A stretch of 64,000 nucleotides of DNA from NCBI GenBank assembly GCA_001602925.1, contig LUZT01000013.1:18966-82965 (forward strand). Direction: 5' to 3'. Positions 39,519 through 50,077 of this stretch are shown here, in pieces. Source of the stretch: Chlorobiales bacterium Clorobi_01 (GTDB lineage Bacteria > Bacteroidota > Chlorobiia > Chlorobiales > Chlorobiaceae). A program made the translations under genes and the position numbers. Below the pieces are notes generated by a model, which was not told the origin of the DNA, searched no databases, and saw only the letters and a program-made list of their open reading frames with translations. How positions within the stretch are numbered: position 1 is the stretch's first letter; the number at the start of each line of letters is the position of its first letter.

Positions 39519-39704
39519 ATGAGTGAGAAAATGATAAAGGTTACCCAGGTGCGCAGCGTTATCGGCGGCACCAAGAAGCAGAAAGACACGATCAAGGCTC
39601 TCGGTCTGGGAAGGCCGAACCACAAGGTCGAAATCAAGGACAACGCCTGCACGAGAGGTCAGATTCGCGTCGTCCAGCACCTTGTCAAGGTTGAAGAGCT
39701 TTAA
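39519..39704 (+). CDS. rpmD: 50S ribosomal protein L30
   Basis: 61-residue L30. Conserved KVTQVRSVIGGTKKQKDTIKALGLGRPNH. I use ATG 39519; a GTG at 39513 is in frame two codons upstream and closer to the AAGGAG at 39502, so the start could be there. Between rpsE and rplO. Confidence 0.96.
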   Translation: MSEKMIKVTQVRSVIGGTKKQKDTIKALGLGRPNHKVEIKDNACTRGQIRVVQHLVKVEEL

Positions 39705-39737
39705 CAGAATCAATAAAGACAGTCGGGAATCAAAGCA

Positions 39738-40298
39738 ATGGATTTAAGTTCACTCCGCCCTGCCAAAGGCGCAGTCAAGGCAAGAAAGAGGGTCGGTCGC
39801 GGCCCCGGTTCAGGTAATGGTACGACAGCGGGCAAGGGCAACAAGGGTCAGCAGTCGCGCAGCGGCTACCAGCGTCCGGTCATCGAGGGCGGTCAGATGC
39901 CGATCTACCGCAGACTTCCGAAATTCGGTTTCACTCCTCCCAACCAGAAGGCTGTGGCTTGCGTCAACGTCGCCCAGATTCAGATGTGGATCGAGAAAGG
40001 GCTTGTTGGCGAAGAGATCAGCGTGCTCGATCTCAAGCACCTGTGCAACGCCAGCAACCAGGAGTATTTCAAGGTACTCGGCAACGGTGAGCTTACTTCC
40101 GCAGTGACCATCACGGCACACTTCTTCAGCAAGAGTGCCGAAGAGAAGATCGCCAAGGCTGGCGGCAAGATCGTCAAGGCGTACCGCACCCTCGAAGAGG
40201 CTGCCAAGGTCAACGGTCTGCCGTTTGAAGAGGCTCTTTTGACTCCCAAAGCCAAAGTTGTCAAGGTCAAGAAAGAGAAGAAATCGGTCAAGTCTTGA
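39738..40298 (+). CDS. rplO: 50S ribosomal protein L15
   Basis: 186-residue L15, longer than the E. coli protein because of a Lys-rich C-terminus (KAKVVKVKKEKKSVKS). Conserved LRPAKGAVKARKRVGRGPGSGNGTTAGKGNKGQ and GGQMPIYRRLPKFGF. Directly precedes secY. Confidence 0.98.
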   Translation: MDLSSLRPAKGAVKARKRVGRGPGSGNGTTAGKGNKGQQSRSGYQRPVIEGGQMPIYRRLPKFGFTPPNQKAVACVNVAQIQMWIEKGLVGEEISVLDLKHLCNASNQEYFKVLGNGELTSAVTITAHFFSKSAEEKIAKAGGKIVKAYRTLEEAAKVNGLPFEEALLTPKAKVVKVKKEKKSVKS

Positions 40299-40316
40299 AT
40301 CAGGGAATGAGCTGCC

Positions 40317-41642
40317 ATGAAGCTTACTGAGAGTATCAGGAATATCAATAAAATCCCGGAGTTAAGGCAGCGTATACTGTATACCCTCCTGCTTCTGTTT
40401 GTTTACAGGCTGGGATCGCATATCACCATCCCAGGGGTTGACGCCTCTGCGGTAGCGAGTGCAACCACCTCTCATTCCAACGACCTGTTCGGTCTGTTTG
40501 ACCTGTTTGTCGGAGGCGCGTTCGCTCGCGCCTCGATCTTTTCTCTTGGCATCATGCCGTACATCTCGGCCTCCATCATCATCCAGTTGCTTGGCGCGGT
40601 GACTCCTTATGTGCAGAAGCTCCAGAAAGAGGGTGAGGAGGGACGCCAGAAGATCAACCAGTATACTCGCTACGGCACTATTCTTATAGCGCTGCTGCAG
40701 GCGTGGGGCGTGAGTGTCAACCTTTCAAGTCCATCATCGTTCGGTAAGGTGGTTGTGCCCGATCCGGGTTTTTTCTTTACCATCACCGCGGTCATTATTC
40801 TCACTGCCAGCACCGTGTTTGTCATGTGGCTTGGCGAGCTGATCACGGAACGGGGGATCGGAAACGGCATATCGCTTATCATCATGATCGGTATCCTGGC
40901 AAGGTTCCCGGCCTCGCTGGTTGCTGAAGTCCAGTCGGTTTCGTTTGGCAGCAAGAACTGGATCGTCGAGATCGTTATCATGGCGGTGATGGCGGCCATT
41001 GTGGCTATCGTCGTCCTCTTGACCGTCGCCACGAGAAGGATCCCCGTACAGCACGCCAAACGCGTCGTTGGCCGCAAGGTTTATGGTGGCGGTACGCAGT
41101 ACATCCCGATGAAGATCAACACGGCGGGCGTCATGCCGATCATTTTCGCCCAGTCGATCATGTTTCTGCCAAGCACCTTTCTTTCGTTTTTTCCCGAGAG
41201 TGAGGCGATGCAGAAAGTTGCGGCGGCATTTGCATATGACTCCTGGTGGTATGCGGGGATCTTCGGTCTGATGATCGTCTTTTTCACCTATTTCTATACA
41301 GCCATTGCCTTCAATCCGAAGGAGGTTGCTGATACCATGCGCCGTCAGGGTGGTTTCATTCCTGGCGTCCGTCCCGGCAAGAGCACCGAGGAGTTCATCG
41401 ACAACATCCTGACCCGGATCACGCTTCCGGGGGCCATTGCGCTTGCTGTAATCGCAATTTTACCGACTTTTCTGACCAAGTTCGCCAATGTGACTCCCGG
41501 GTTCGCCCAGTTTTTCGGTGGTACCAGTCTGCTCATCGTCGTCAGCGTGGGACTCGATACGCTTCAGCAGGTCGAGAGTCACTTGATGATGCGTCATTAC
41601 GACGGATTCATGAAGACGGCCAAGGCGCGCGGACGCCGGTAA
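40317..41642 (+). CDS. secY: Preprotein translocase subunit SecY
   Basis: 441-residue SecY, the channel of the SecYEG translocon. Ten membrane segments are visible. Conserved GSHITIPGVD, the plug/TM2 region with FALGIMPYISASIIIQL-like sequence, TERGIGNGIS, the cytoplasmic loop FNPKEVADTMRRQGGFIPGVRPG and the C-terminal GTSLLIVVSVGLDTLQQVE. Cotranscribed with rplO (18 bp) and map (14 bp). Confidence 0.98.
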   Translation: MKLTESIRNINKIPELRQRILYTLLLLFVYRLGSHITIPGVDASAVASATTSHSNDLFGLFDLFVGGAFARASIFSLGIMPYISASIIIQLLGAVTPYVQKLQKEGEEGRQKINQYTRYGTILIALLQAWGVSVNLSSPSSFGKVVVPDPGFFFTITAVIILTASTVFVMWLGELITERGIGNGISLIIMIGILARFPASLVAEVQSVSFGSKNWIVEIVIMAVMAAIVAIVVLLTVATRRIPVQHAKRVVGRKVYGGGTQYIPMKINTAGVMPIIFAQSIMFLPSTFLSFFPESEAMQKVAAAFAYDSWWYAGIFGLMIVFFTYFYTAIAFNPKEVADTMRRQGGFIPGVRPGKSTEEFIDNILTRITLPGAIALAVIAILPTFLTKFANVTPGFAQFFGGTSLLIVVSVGLDTLQQVESHLMMRHYDGFMKTAKARGRR

Positions 41643-41656
41643 GCAAGAGACGGGTC

Positions 41657-42430
41657 ATGATCACCATCAAGAGCGAACGGGAAATAGAACTGATGCGGGA
41701 GGCTGGAGGACTGGTCGCCCGCGTGCTTGACATGCTGGAGAACGAGATTGGGCCCGGCATTTCAACCAAGCGTCTTGACGAGCTTGCCGAGCAGTTCATC
41801 AGAGATCATAACGCTGTGCCGAGTTTTCTGAATTACGTTCCGAAAGGCGAGTCTGGCGTGACGCCTTATCCGGCGACGCTTTGCGTGTCGATCGATGAGG
41901 AGGTTGTTCACGGTGTACCGAGCACGAAGCGCATTATTCACGAGGGCGAAATCGTCTCGGTCGATTGCGGAGTATACAAGAGCGGTTACCATGGAGATTC
42001 AGCGCGGACGTACATCATCGGCGAGGTCGATCCTGCGGTGCGGCAACTGGTTGATGTTACTCGTGAGTGTCTTGATCTCGGCATCGAGCAGGCTGTCGAG
42101 GGAAACCGTCTGCATGATATTTCGGCAGCGATTGAAAAGCATGCTCGCTCATTTGGCTACAGTGTGATCGAGAATATGGTTGGCCATGGCATCGGCAGCG
42201 AGTTGCATGAAGAACCGGCAGTACCGAATTACGGAAGACCTCATACCGGGGTGAAGCTTCGTTCCGGTATGACGATGGCCATTGAGCCGATGATCGCGCT
42301 CGGGCGTTCCCGCCGTGCGGTCAGCAAGCGGGGCGCCTGGGCCGCGGTGACCGAGGATGGAAGCTATTCAGCCCATTTTGAGCATACCATCGCCATCGGG
42401 AAAGGTCAGGCGGAAATCCTGACGAAGTAA
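41657..42430 (+). CDS. map: Methionine aminopeptidase, type I
   Basis: 257-residue MetAP that removes the initiator methionine. Metal ligands are in [17 protein letters not shown] (two Asp), [15 protein letters not shown] (His), MTMAIEPM (Glu) and [10 protein letters not shown] (Glu). The N-terminal [15 protein letters not shown] segment is [11 protein letters not shown], with the His. Standard length, between secY and infA. Confidence 0.98.
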   Translation: MITIKSEREIELMREAGGLVARVLDMLENEIGPGISTKRLDELAEQFIRDHNAVPSFLNYVPKGESGVTPYPATLCVSIDEEVVHGVPSTKRIIHEGEIVSVDCGVYKSGYHGDSARTYIIGEVDPAVRQLVDVTRECLDLGIEQAVEGNRLHDISAAIEKHARSFGYSVIENMVGHGIGSELHEEPAVPNYGRPHTGVKLRSGMTMAIEPMIALGRSRRAVSKRGAWAAVTEDGSYSAHFEHTIAIGKGQAEILTK

Positions 42431-42489
42431 CGCAGGCAGGGCAAGCATCAGAATCATATTATAACGATCAGAAAGCGGAGAGATACACA

Positions 42490-42708
42490 TTGGCCAAGGA
42501 AGAATCAATCGAGGTGGAAGGCGAAATTCTTGAAGCGCTTCCCAATGCACAGTTCAGGGTCAAGCTTGAAAACAGCCTTGAAGTGCTTGCTCACGTTTCG
42601 GGCAAGATCAGGATGCACTATATCCGAATCCTTCCCGGCGACAAGGTCAAGGTTCAGATTTCTCCTTATGACTTGAGCAAAGGCAGGATTACCTACCGGT
42701 ACAAGTAA
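42490..42708 (+). CDS. infA: Translation initiation factor IF-1
   Basis: 72-residue OB-fold IF-1 that occupies the A site during initiation. TTG start at 42490 ([10 protein letters not shown]). Conserved [39 protein letters not shown] and the [15 protein letters not shown] end. The 112 bp to rpmJ contains nothing recognisable. Confidence 0.97.
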   Translation: MAKEESIEVEGEILEALPNAQFRVKLENSLEVLAHVSGKIRMHYIRILPGDKVKVQISPYDLSKGRITYRYK

Positions 42709-42820
42709 AAAACAGAAATAATCGTCCTTTATCCGGTTGATTATTAAGGATGTATTTATTACATTACATGCCTTTTCATATTTTGGACAGACCGGACAAT
42801 CATAGCATGTGGGGTTTACC

Positions 42821-42937
42821 ATGAAAATATATTCGTCTATCAAAAAACGTTGCGAGCACTGCAGGATTATCAAGCGCAAAGGAAAACGATTTGTGATCTG
42901 CAAGGTGAATCCAAGCCACAAGCAGCGCCAGGGGTGA
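42821..42937 (+). CDS. rpmJ: 50S ribosomal protein L36, zinc-binding type
   Basis: 38-residue L36, short and easily missed. Reads [20 protein letters not shown] then [15 protein letters not shown]; ligands Cys11, Cys14, Cys27 and His33 form the zinc ribbon of the C+ type. Lies between infA and rpsM, its usual place. Confidence 0.95.
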   Translation: MKIYSSIKKRCEHCRIIKRKGKRFVICKVNPSHKQRQG

Positions 42938-42972
42938 TCTTCAGGAACAATCAACAGATTTGAGAAAAAAAT

Positions 42973-43350
42973 ATGAGGTTAGCTGGGGTTAATTTGCCAT
43001 TGAACAAGCATGCGGTCATCGGCCTGACCTATGTTTATGGCATCGGGAAAACATCTGCCAAGAACATACTCGCCAAAGCCGGCATCGCTCCTGAAAAGAA
43101 AATCTCCGAGCTGAGTGACGAAGAGGCGCACGCTATCAGGGAAATCATCGGTAACGAGTACACGGTCGAGGGTGAAGCTCGCGCTGAGCAGCAGCTCTCC
43201 ATCAAGCGTCTGATGGATATCGGATGTTACCGTGGTCTCCGCCACCGCCGTTCACTTCCGGTCCGCGGCCAGCGCACCAGCACCAATGCCCGTACCAGAA
43301 AAGGCAAGCGCAAGACGGTTGCCGGCAAGAAGAAGGCAGGCAAGAAGTAA
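42973..43350 (+). CDS. rpsM: 30S ribosomal protein S13
   Basis: 125-residue S13, contacts the P-site tRNA and bridges to the large subunit. Conserved [27 protein letters not shown] and [31 protein letters not shown]. Normal length and place. Confidence 0.98.
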   Translation: MRLAGVNLPLNKHAVIGLTYVYGIGKTSAKNILAKAGIAPEKKISELSDEEAHAIREIIGNEYTVEGEARAEQQLSIKRLMDIGCYRGLRHRRSLPVRGQRTSTNARTRKGKRKTVAGKKKAGKK

Positions 43351-43397
43351 GGCCCGGAGCAATAAAGCAACAAGAGAGATAAAACACCGACAGACTC

Positions 43398-43781
43398 ATG
43401 GCAACAGCGAGCAGGAAAAAAAAGAAAGTCAAGGTTACCCCAGAAGGTACCGTCCATATCAAGGCTTCGTTCAACAACGTCATGGTGACGATTACCGATA
43501 CACTCGGCAATACGGTCTCATGGTCGAGCGCCGGCAAGAACGGCTTCAAGGGTTCCAAGAAAAATACCCCGTACGCATCGCAGGTCACTTCCGAGGCGGC
43601 TGCCAAGGAGGCGTTTGATCTTGGTATGCGCCACGTTGATGTGTTCATCAAAGGCCCCGGTGCGGGTCGCGATGCCGCCATCAGGGCGCTTCAGGGCGCG
43701 GGTCTGGAGGTTAAGACTATCCGCGATATTACGCCCCTGCCGCACAACGGTTGCAGGCCGCCCAAGCGCAGAAGGGTCTGA
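43398..43781 (+). CDS. rpsK: 30S ribosomal protein S11
   Basis: 127-residue S11 of the platform. Conserved [37 protein letters not shown] and the C-terminal [18 protein letters not shown] with the Cys. Standard. Confidence 0.98.
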   Translation: MATASRKKKKVKVTPEGTVHIKASFNNVMVTITDTLGNTVSWSSAGKNGFKGSKKNTPYASQVTSEAAAKEAFDLGMRHVDVFIKGPGAGRDAAIRALQGAGLEVKTIRDITPLPHNGCRPPKRRRV

Positions 43782-43817
43782 CGGTTATTATCAAGAATTA
43801 TCAATGAAGCAATTGCT

Positions 43818-44429
43818 ATGGCACGATTCAGAGGCTCAATTACCAAAGTATCACGCAGGTTAGGGATAGCGCTTTCTCCCAAGGCGGAAAAATATCTCGA
43901 AAGACGTCCGTATGCTCCCGGCGAGCACGGCCAGTCCCGCAAGGGCAAAGTGTCGGAATATGCGCTGCAGCTCAGAGAGAAGCAGAAGATGAAATATCTT
44001 TATGGCATTCTCGAAAAGCAGTTCAGAAACTATTATAAAAAAGCGGTTGCCCAGCGAGGTGTTACCGGTGACAACCTGGTGAAGCTTCTCGAAAGGCGTT
44101 TTGATAACGTTGTTTATCGTTGCGGATTTTCTCCGTCGCGTGCAGGTGCCCGTCAGCTCGTTTCTCACGGTCATCTCCTGATCAACGGTAAGAAGGTCAA
44201 TATTCCGTCCTATCTCGTTGCCCCCGGCGACCAGATCGAGTTCCGTCCGAAAAGCCGCAATCTCGACGCTGTGGCTGATTCGCTGAACAAGGCATCCGAG
44301 TCGAGGATTCCCGCATGGATCCAGGTGGACAAAGCCAACAGAAAAGCCGTATTTCTTGCAGTTCCCGAGCGTGTGGATGTACAGGAGCCCTTTAACGAAC
44401 AGCTTGTTGTTGAGTTGTACTCCAAGTGA
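43818..44429 (+). CDS. rpsD: 30S ribosomal protein S4
   Basis: 203-residue S4, primary 16S rRNA-binding protein and helicase-site member. Conserved [33 protein letters not shown] and the S4 RNA-binding domain [25 protein letters not shown]. Lacks the zinc knuckle Cys residues at the N-terminus. In E. coli S4 regulates the alpha operon. Confidence 0.98.
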   Translation: MARFRGSITKVSRRLGIALSPKAEKYLERRPYAPGEHGQSRKGKVSEYALQLREKQKMKYLYGILEKQFRNYYKKAVAQRGVTGDNLVKLLERRFDNVVYRCGFSPSRAGARQLVSHGHLLINGKKVNIPSYLVAPGDQIEFRPKSRNLDAVADSLNKASESRIPAWIQVDKANRKAVFLAVPERVDVQEPFNEQLVVELYSK

Positions 44430-44458
44430 TTTTTTTGAATCCTTAAGGTAGCAAGACT

Positions 44459-45445
44459 ATGATATACCAGATGCAGATGCCTGCAAAGATCGATGTGGAT
44501 GAAACGACCCACACCGGCAGTTTCGGGCGTTTCATCGCCCAGCCGCTGGAGAGGGGATACGGAGTTACGCTGGGCAATGCCATGAGAAGGGTTCTGCTGG
44601 CCTCTCTTCCCGGAGCAGCAATCACCGGGATCAAAATCGATGGGGTTTTTCACGAATTTTCAACGATTGAGGGCGTTCGTGAGGATGTTCCCGAGATTGT
44701 GCTGAACCTGAAGAAGGTTCGTTTCAGGTCAAGCTGCAAGCGCAGTTGCAAAACAACCCTGACGCTTGCCGGGCCGAAAGATTTTGTTGCCGGAGATATC
44801 GTAGCCCAGGATGGCGAGTTCGAAGTGCTCAACAAGGACTTGCATATCGCCACGATCAATTCTGAGGCAACCGTCACCATCGACATCTATGTCGGACGGG
44901 GACGCGGTTACGTACCTGCCGAGGAGAATCGTAGCGAAGGGATGCCGATCGGCTTCATTGCCATCGACTCGATCTTCACTCCGATCAGGAATGTCAAGCT
45001 GACTGTCGAGAACACCCGCGTTGGACAGCGTACGGACTACGAGAAGATGGTTCTTGATGTCGAGACCGACGGCTCGATCACTCCCGATGACGCGATCAGC
45101 CTCGCCGGCAAGATCATCAACGATCACATCACCTTTTTTGCCAACTTCTCTCCGACTGAAGAGGAGTTCTCCGAGGAGGAGTACAAACAGCTCGACGACG
45201 AGTTCGAAAGCATGCGCAAGCTCCTGCAGACCAAAATCGAGGACCTCGATCTTTCGGTTCGTTCGCACAACTGCCTGAGGCTCGCCGAAATCGATTCGCT
45301 TGGTGACCTGGTCTCCAGAAGGGAAGACGAGCTGCTCAACTACAAAAATTTCGGCAAGAAGTCGCTGACCGAACTGAAGGAACAGCTTGAAAAGTTCAAC
45401 CTCAAGTTCGGGATGGATATTACCCGTTACCAGATGAAGGGTTGA
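44459..45445 (+). CDS. rpoA: RNA polymerase alpha subunit
   Basis: 328-residue alpha subunit. N-terminal dimerisation domain with [23 protein letters not shown] and C-terminal DNA-contact domain [18 protein letters not shown] with [15 protein letters not shown]. The linker region is acidic ([19 protein letters not shown]). Complete; rplQ follows. Confidence 0.99.
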   Translation: MIYQMQMPAKIDVDETTHTGSFGRFIAQPLERGYGVTLGNAMRRVLLASLPGAAITGIKIDGVFHEFSTIEGVREDVPEIVLNLKKVRFRSSCKRSCKTTLTLAGPKDFVAGDIVAQDGEFEVLNKDLHIATINSEATVTIDIYVGRGRGYVPAEENRSEGMPIGFIAIDSIFTPIRNVKLTVENTRVGQRTDYEKMVLDVETDGSITPDDAISLAGKIINDHITFFANFSPTEEEFSEEEYKQLDDEFESMRKLLQTKIEDLDLSVRSHNCLRLAEIDSLGDLVSRREDELLNYKNFGKKSLTELKEQLEKFNLKFGMDITRYQMKG

Positions 45446-45492
45446 GAAGGGTCATTTGTTTTATTGAACATCAATGAGAGCGGAAACAAGAA

Positions 45493-45966
45493 ATGCGTAA
45501 AGTCAAGCCAGCAAGAAAACTCGGAAGAACGAGCGCCCATAGAAAAGCAACCCTGTCGAACCTTTCGACGCAGCTGCTGATCCACAAGCGTATCGAAACC
45601 ACCGAGGCGAAAGCCAAGGAAACCCGCAAGGTTGTAGAGAAGATCATTACCAAGGCGCGCAAGGGAACCCACCACGCCCAGCGTGAGATTTTCGGTGCCC
45701 TTCGTGACAAAGAGGCCGTCCGTGAACTTTTCGAAGAGATCGTGGGCAGAATCGGTTCGCGTAACGGTGGATACACCCGTATTATCAAACTCGCTCCTCG
45801 CTATGGCGATGCCGCCAAGATGGCCGTCATCGAGCTGGTGGATTATGCCGAGGCTCCGTCCGCAGCACCGGTAGCTGCCAAGCAGGATCGCGCAAAGCGC
45901 GTCAAAGGCTCCAAGAAAGCCGAGGCCGGATCGCAGGAGAACGAGGGTGGTGACGCCGCCGAATAA
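45493..45966 (+). CDS. rplQ: 50S ribosomal protein L17
   Basis: 157-residue L17. The conserved core is [35 protein letters not shown] and [26 protein letters not shown]-terminal extension of about 35 Lys/Ala/Glu-rich residues is longer than in E. coli. Last gene of the ribosomal supercluster. Confidence 0.97.
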   Translation: MRKVKPARKLGRTSAHRKATLSNLSTQLLIHKRIETTEAKAKETRKVVEKIITKARKGTHHAQREIFGALRDKEAVRELFEEIVGRIGSRNGGYTRIIKLAPRYGDAAKMAVIELVDYAEAPSAAPVAAKQDRAKRVKGSKKAEAGSQENEGGDAAE

Positions 45967-46002
45967 AGGCGACACCTTCTCGGATTGTAGAAAAAAACAC
46001 GG

Positions 46003-46049
46003 TAGTCATCGTTCGCTCGATCTTCTCGATCACCAGCGGGCGATGACTA
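46003..46049. terminator. Bidirectional terminator between rplQ and rsmG
   Basis: TAGTCATCG (46003-46011) pairs with CGATGACTA (46041-46049), with possible inner pairing of CGCT (46014-46017) and AGCG (46035-46038). A run of seven A at about 45990-45997 gives a T-run after the hairpin on the minus strand, where it ends rsmG; its right part overlaps the last codons of rsmG. On the plus strand it is followed by CTGCTTTTC, weaker, and may also end rplQ transcription. Confidence 0.6.
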
Positions 46050-46683
46050 TCTGCTTTTCTGAGAACATCGGATCGATTTCTCCTATCGGAAGCTGATCCA
46101 CTGAGGCGGGGAATCCCAGATGCTTCTCCCTTGACAGCACCGCTTCGGCAATCTCTTCATTGAGGTTGCCGCCTTTGAGGCAGATGAGCACCCCATCGCG
46201 TTTGAGCAGCCTGGCGCTGTAGGCGCATAACTCTTCGAGCGGCGCAACCTGACGGCTGAGCACCGTGTCAAAGATCACACCTTTCAGTTCTTCGACTCTT
46301 GAATGCAGGGCAATGACGTTTTCGAGGCCAAGTTCCTTGATCATTGCTTTGCAGGCAGCGATCTTCTTGCCGGTGGAATCGACCAGCAGGAATGAGGTTT
46401 CAGGAAAAAGGATGGCCAGCGGAATGCCTGGCAAGCCGCCGCCGGTGCCGAGGTCGAGCACCGTTTCGCCGGGTTTGAAGTCGTGGATGCGGGCGATGAG
46501 CAGCGAGTGAAACACATGCTTGACGATGACCGGCGCATGTTCCTTGCGGCTGACGAGGTTTACCTTGAGGTTCCAGGCTTCGAGAAGTCCGGCATAGCGC
46601 GCCAGAAGTGTAAGAGCATTTTTGGTAACAGGGATGCCGTGCTGACGGCAGAGATTCTCGAGCAGGTGCAGGTCGTTCTGCAT
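46030..46683 (-). CDS. rsmG: 16S rRNA m7G527 methyltransferase
   Basis: 217-residue RsmG (GidB) that methylates G527 of 16S rRNA with SAM. Motif I is [29 protein letters not shown] forms motif II and [14 protein letters not shown] the following part. I place the start at the ATG complementary to 46681-46683; the open frame upstream has no family similarity. Convergent with rplQ. Confidence 0.95.
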   Translation of the reverse strand: MQNDLHLLENLCRQHGIPVTKNALTLLARYAGLLEAWNLKVNLVSRKEHAPVIVKHVFHSLLIARIHDFKPGETVLDLGTGGGLPGIPLAILFPETSFLLVDSTGKKIAACKAMIKELGLENVIALHSRVEELKGVIFDTVLSRQVAPLEELCAYSARLLKRDGVLICLKGGNLNEEIAEAVLSREKHLGFPASVDQLPIGEIDPMFSEKQIVIARW

Positions 46684-46867
46684 GACGAATAGTTCGGCTG
46701 CGATGGTGATGAAAAAGCATACAACAGGAAAAAAACGACATTTTAACGCCAATGGCAAATGTTCTGTGCCCCGGGGAAATGCCCGCCGGCACTGGTGGAA
46801 AATGTCGTACATTGATAAAACAGGATTTTTGGTGAAAGCGTTGTGAGATCAGCAAGATTATGAAGTA

Positions 46868-47992
46868 ATGAAGCAGATTGCCGACAAACATGTCTATGCG
46901 GTGGTTATGGCCGGAGGTATAGGCAGCAAGCTCTGGCCCCTTTCGAGAAAGAAATCCCCAAAGCAGTTTCTCCATTTCTTCGACGGCGGAACGATGATCC
47001 GGAAAACGGTCGAAAGAATTGCCGGTGCCGTCCGGATGGAGAACATTCTCATCATCACCGGCAAGCAGCATTGGCGCCTGGTCAACGACTCGCTTCCCGA
47101 TTTTGATGTCGATAACATCATTATCGAACCCACCATCAAGGATACGGCCACCTGCATCGCGCTGGCCACGACCTTCATTCGCAAGCGCGATCCCGACGCT
47201 GTCACCATCGTACTGCCTGCCGACCATCTCGTGCTTGACGAAGAGCAGTTCCTGAAGACGGTCTCCAAGGGCGTCAGACTTGCGCGGAAACAGAGAGGGC
47301 TGATCACGGTCGGCATCCATCCTGACAGGCCTGAGACGCGATATGGATATATCCAGGTCGAACCATCGGTTATGATCGGGGAGGAAAACGACGATCCGGA
47401 TGACGATGACATTGCACTCTTCCGGGTGAAAACCTTTGCCGAGAAACCCGATCTGGCTACTGCCGAGCATTTTTTGCAAAGCCAGGACTTCTGGTGGAAC
47501 AGCGGTGTTTTCATCTGGCACGTCGATGACATCAGCCGGGAGTACAGCCGCTCGCTGCCCGATCTGTATGAAGATATGCAGAACGTTCACGCCTTTATCG
47601 GTACCGAGCGGCAGGAGTCGGTCATCGAGGATGTCTATAGCTGGGTTCACCCTGTTTCGATTGCCTACGGCATCATGGAAAAGGCTGAGAAGGTCTATAT
47701 GCTTGCCGGGAATTTTGGCTGGACCGATCTTGGATGCTGGGACGAGGTGATCAAGATTGGTCTTGGCCTCGAAGGACGCGACATGGATGGCAGCGAGTCG
47801 ATCATGATCGACTCGAAAAACGTCTTTGTCCGGAAGCCCCATGGCAAGGCGGTGGTGAGCATCGGCGTGGATGACATTATCGTGGTCGATACGCCCGACG
47901 CGCTGCTTATCTGCAAGGCGGGCGAGTCGCAAAAGGTGGTCAAAGCGGTTGAGATGATGAGGCGGGAGCCGGGGTTGGAAGGGTTTCTGTAG
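46868..47992 (+). CDS. Mannose-1-phosphate guanylyltransferase
   Basis: 374-residue GDP-mannose pyrophosphorylase (ManC type, without the phosphomannose isomerase domain). It makes GDP-mannose from mannose-1-phosphate and GTP. The signature reads AGGIGSKLWPLSRKKSPKQF; the usual Thr-Arg after the second Gly is Ser-Lys. PADH and the catalytic-type FAEKPD and WNSGVFIW segments follow. GDP-mannose could feed the polysaccharide operon at 13545-22399; this link is inferred. Divergent from rsmG. Confidence 0.92.
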   Translation: MKQIADKHVYAVVMAGGIGSKLWPLSRKKSPKQFLHFFDGGTMIRKTVERIAGAVRMENILIITGKQHWRLVNDSLPDFDVDNIIIEPTIKDTATCIALATTFIRKRDPDAVTIVLPADHLVLDEEQFLKTVSKGVRLARKQRGLITVGIHPDRPETRYGYIQVEPSVMIGEENDDPDDDDIALFRVKTFAEKPDLATAEHFLQSQDFWWNSGVFIWHVDDISREYSRSLPDLYEDMQNVHAFIGTERQESVIEDVYSWVHPVSIAYGIMEKAEKVYMLAGNFGWTDLGCWDEVIKIGLGLEGRDMDGSESIMIDSKNVFVRKPHGKAVVSIGVDDIIVVDTPDALLICKAGESQKVVKAVEMMRREPGLEGFL

Positions 47993-48021
47993 AAAGAATC
48001 GGAATGAAAAGAGATGCAATG

Positions 48022-48052
48022 AAAAAGCCGGAGTTGGTTGTTCCGGCTTTTT
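48022..48052. terminator. Bidirectional intrinsic terminator between the mannose gene and cysS
   Basis: AAAAAGCCGGA (48022-48032) pairs with TCCGGCTTTTT (48042-48052), loop of nine bases. A-rich and T-rich flanks provide a T-run on both strands, so it can end the plus-strand guanylyltransferase gene and the minus-strand cysS gene, whose stop lies 5 bp away. Confidence 0.82.
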
Positions 48053-48056
48053 TCGT

Positions 48057-49520
48057 TTAGCCCTTTTTCTTAGACCAGGTGGCGCCCTCTTTGGTGTCCT
48101 TGATTTCAATGCCTCGCTGGAGGAGCAAGTCGCGGATTTTGTCGCTGGTGGCGAAATCCTTGCTGGTGCGAGCCTCCTTGCGGAGTTCGAGCAGCACAGC
48201 CATGACGTCGTCGAGAGTTTGCGCGCTTTCGCCGCTCTCTCCGGCCAGCAGTTCGTCGCGGCTTTTGAGGATGCCGAGCACTTCTCCGGCGAAGGCGTCG
48301 AGCATCGCCAGCGCAGCAGCTTTCGATGCGGCGTCGAGGCCGCCTTTGTCGAGAGCGCTGTTGAGCGCCTTGACGAACTCGAAGATCACTGAAATAGCTA
48401 CTGGCGTGTTGAAGTCGTCGTTCAGGGCGTCGGTGATTTTCTGCTCGAACGAGGCCACGTCGAGCAGTCCCTTGTCCTCCGCCGATTCCACCAGCCGCTT
48501 GTAGGCCTCCTGCAACTTCTCGAAACCCGACTGCGATGCCTTGATTGCTACCTCAGAGAAGTCGAGCGGGGAGCGGTAGTGCGATTGCAAAATGAAGAAG
48601 CGGATTACCAGCGGGTCGAATTTCCCGAACAACTCCTTGAGGTTCACGAAGTTCTTGAGCGACTTGCCCATCTTGACGCCATCGACCGTCACCATGTTGT
48701 TGTGCATCCAGTAGCGCACGAAGGGCTTGCCGGTGGCCGCTTCGGACTGCGCGATCTCGCAGTCGTGGTGCGGGAACTTGTTCTCCATGCCGCCGCCGTG
48801 GATGTCGATGGTGTCGCCGAGGTACTTCATCGCCATCGCCGAACACTCCAGATGCCAGCCCGGATAGCCCTCGCCCCAAGGCGACTGCCATTTCATGATG
48901 TGGCCCGGCTCGGCCATTTTCCAGAGCGCGAAGTCCGAAGGGTTACGCTTGTCGGAGCGCTCTGCGACGCGCCCGCCCGATTGCAACGCCTCCTGGTCGG
49001 TACGGCCCGAAAGCTTGCCGTACCCCTCGAACGAGTTGACGTCAAAATACACGTTGCCGTTGGATTCGTAGGCGTGGCCGGTTTCGACGAGGCGCTCGAC
49101 CAGCGCGATCTGCTCCGGGATGTGGCCGGTCGCCGTCGGCGCGATGTTCGGGCGTTCGACGCCGAGCCGGTCCATATCCTCGTAGAAGCTGCGGGTGTAG
49201 TACTGCGCCACCTCCATCGGTTCGATGCGCTCCTGCCGAGCCTGTTTCTGGATCTTGTCCTCCCCTTCGTCGGCGTCATCGGTCAGGTGGCCTACGTCGG
49301 TGATGTTCTGCACGTACCGCACCTTGTAGCCCTGTTCTTCGCCGACGTGGCGCAGCCAGCGCACCACCACGTCGAATGACACGTAGCTTTTGGCGTGGCC
49401 GAGGTGAGCGTGGCCGTACACGGTCGGGCCGCAAACGTAGATGGTCGCCAGACCGGGATTGATGGGTTCAAAGGGTTCCTTTGTGCGGGTAAGCGAGTTG
49501 TAGATATGCAGAGAGGACAT
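48057..49520 (-). CDS. cysS: Cysteinyl-tRNA synthetase
   Basis: 487-residue class I synthetase. HIGH motif as [12 protein letters not shown] after the zinc Cys of YVCGPTVYG; the zinc site also includes HLECSAM; KMSKS appears as [10 protein letters not shown]. The C-terminal DALR-like helical domain contains LAMLDAFAG. Complete and in the usual length range. Convergent with the guanylyltransferase gene; the leader lies at 49521-50077. Confidence 0.97.
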   Translation of the reverse strand: MSSLHIYNSLTRTKEPFEPINPGLATIYVCGPTVYGHAHLGHAKSYVSFDVVVRWLRHVGEEQGYKVRYVQNITDVGHLTDDADEGEDKIQKQARQERIEPMEVAQYYTRSFYEDMDRLGVERPNIAPTATGHIPEQIALVERLVETGHAYESNGNVYFDVNSFEGYGKLSGRTDQEALQSGGRVAERSDKRNPSDFALWKMAEPGHIMKWQSPWGEGYPGWHLECSAMAMKYLGDTIDIHGGGMENKFPHHDCEIAQSEAATGKPFVRYWMHNNMVTVDGVKMGKSLKNFVNLKELFGKFDPLVIRFFILQSHYRSPLDFSEVAIKASQSGFEKLQEAYKRLVESAEDKGLLDVASFEQKITDALNDDFNTPVAISVIFEFVKALNSALDKGGLDAASKAAALAMLDAFAGEVLGILKSRDELLAGESGESAQTLDDVMAVLLELRKEARTSKDFATSDKIRDLLLQRGIEIKDTKEGATWSKKKG

Positions 49521-50077
49521 CCGGATAGCGATGAAGAGTTGCCGAATCCCGGTTTATGACCGGGAAATGTTTTAAAAGTTAAACATTTGGCTCGGTAAGG
49601 CAAGGCTTTTCAGCGGCCACCTCTGCTGAATTGTTCCGGTATGCTTGCTCTGTCAACGGATTCACAAACGAGCTAGGGGGAGCACGTAAGGCATTTTATC
49701 TCACCACAGCCAGAGAGTGCAGTTTAAGACAGCCAATGGGCCGAAGGGAAGAATCGCTGGTATTGTGGCAATCAGTAATTATGGCGTTATTTTTCGATGT
49801 GTTATTGTGATAATATCATATGTATGTTATATTTCCCCTCAGGAAGTCTGAGGGGCATAAAGGTCGCCGTGCGAAGTGCATTCGAAAAGCTGACAATCAA
49901 TTCGAGAGTCGCTCGATCGTCGATTTCAAATTTTCGATGATTTGTGTCCAACGGTATAATCAGAGTTCACCTCCACGCGTGGGTTCAAGTCCTTGCCGGG
50001 CATGGGTTTTTACCGTATCGGAGAAGCCGTATTGCGGTTGCTTTCCACACCGGAAGGTACTAAACAAGGAAAATGAC
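49521..50077. other. Divergent spacer with small palindromes
   Basis: 557 bp between the cysS start (-) and the membrane protein start (+). Three inverted repeats are visible: CCCGGT/ACCGGG (49548-49553 and 49559-49564), AAATGTTT/AAACATTT (49565-49572 and 49581-49588) and CCCCTCAG/CTGAGGGG (49835-49842 and 49848-49855). The middle (about 49765-49835) is AT-rich and is the likely promoter area. A tRNA T-arm-like string near 49980 does not fold into a tRNA. The open frame that begins at 49820 upstream of the chosen start lacks protein-like character. No RNA gene was identified. Confidence 0.4.

Noticed and set aside
49960..50010. tRNA T-arm-like string (GTGGGTTCAAGTCC) near 49980
   Set aside because: The 3' side of the T stem does not pair and no acceptor or anticodon stem can be built around it; at most a chance match or a decayed fragment.
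49820..50077. N-terminal extension of the tetracysteine membrane protein
   Set aside because: The upstream part has no protein-like composition and contains a palindrome; AAGGA precedes the ATG at 50078.
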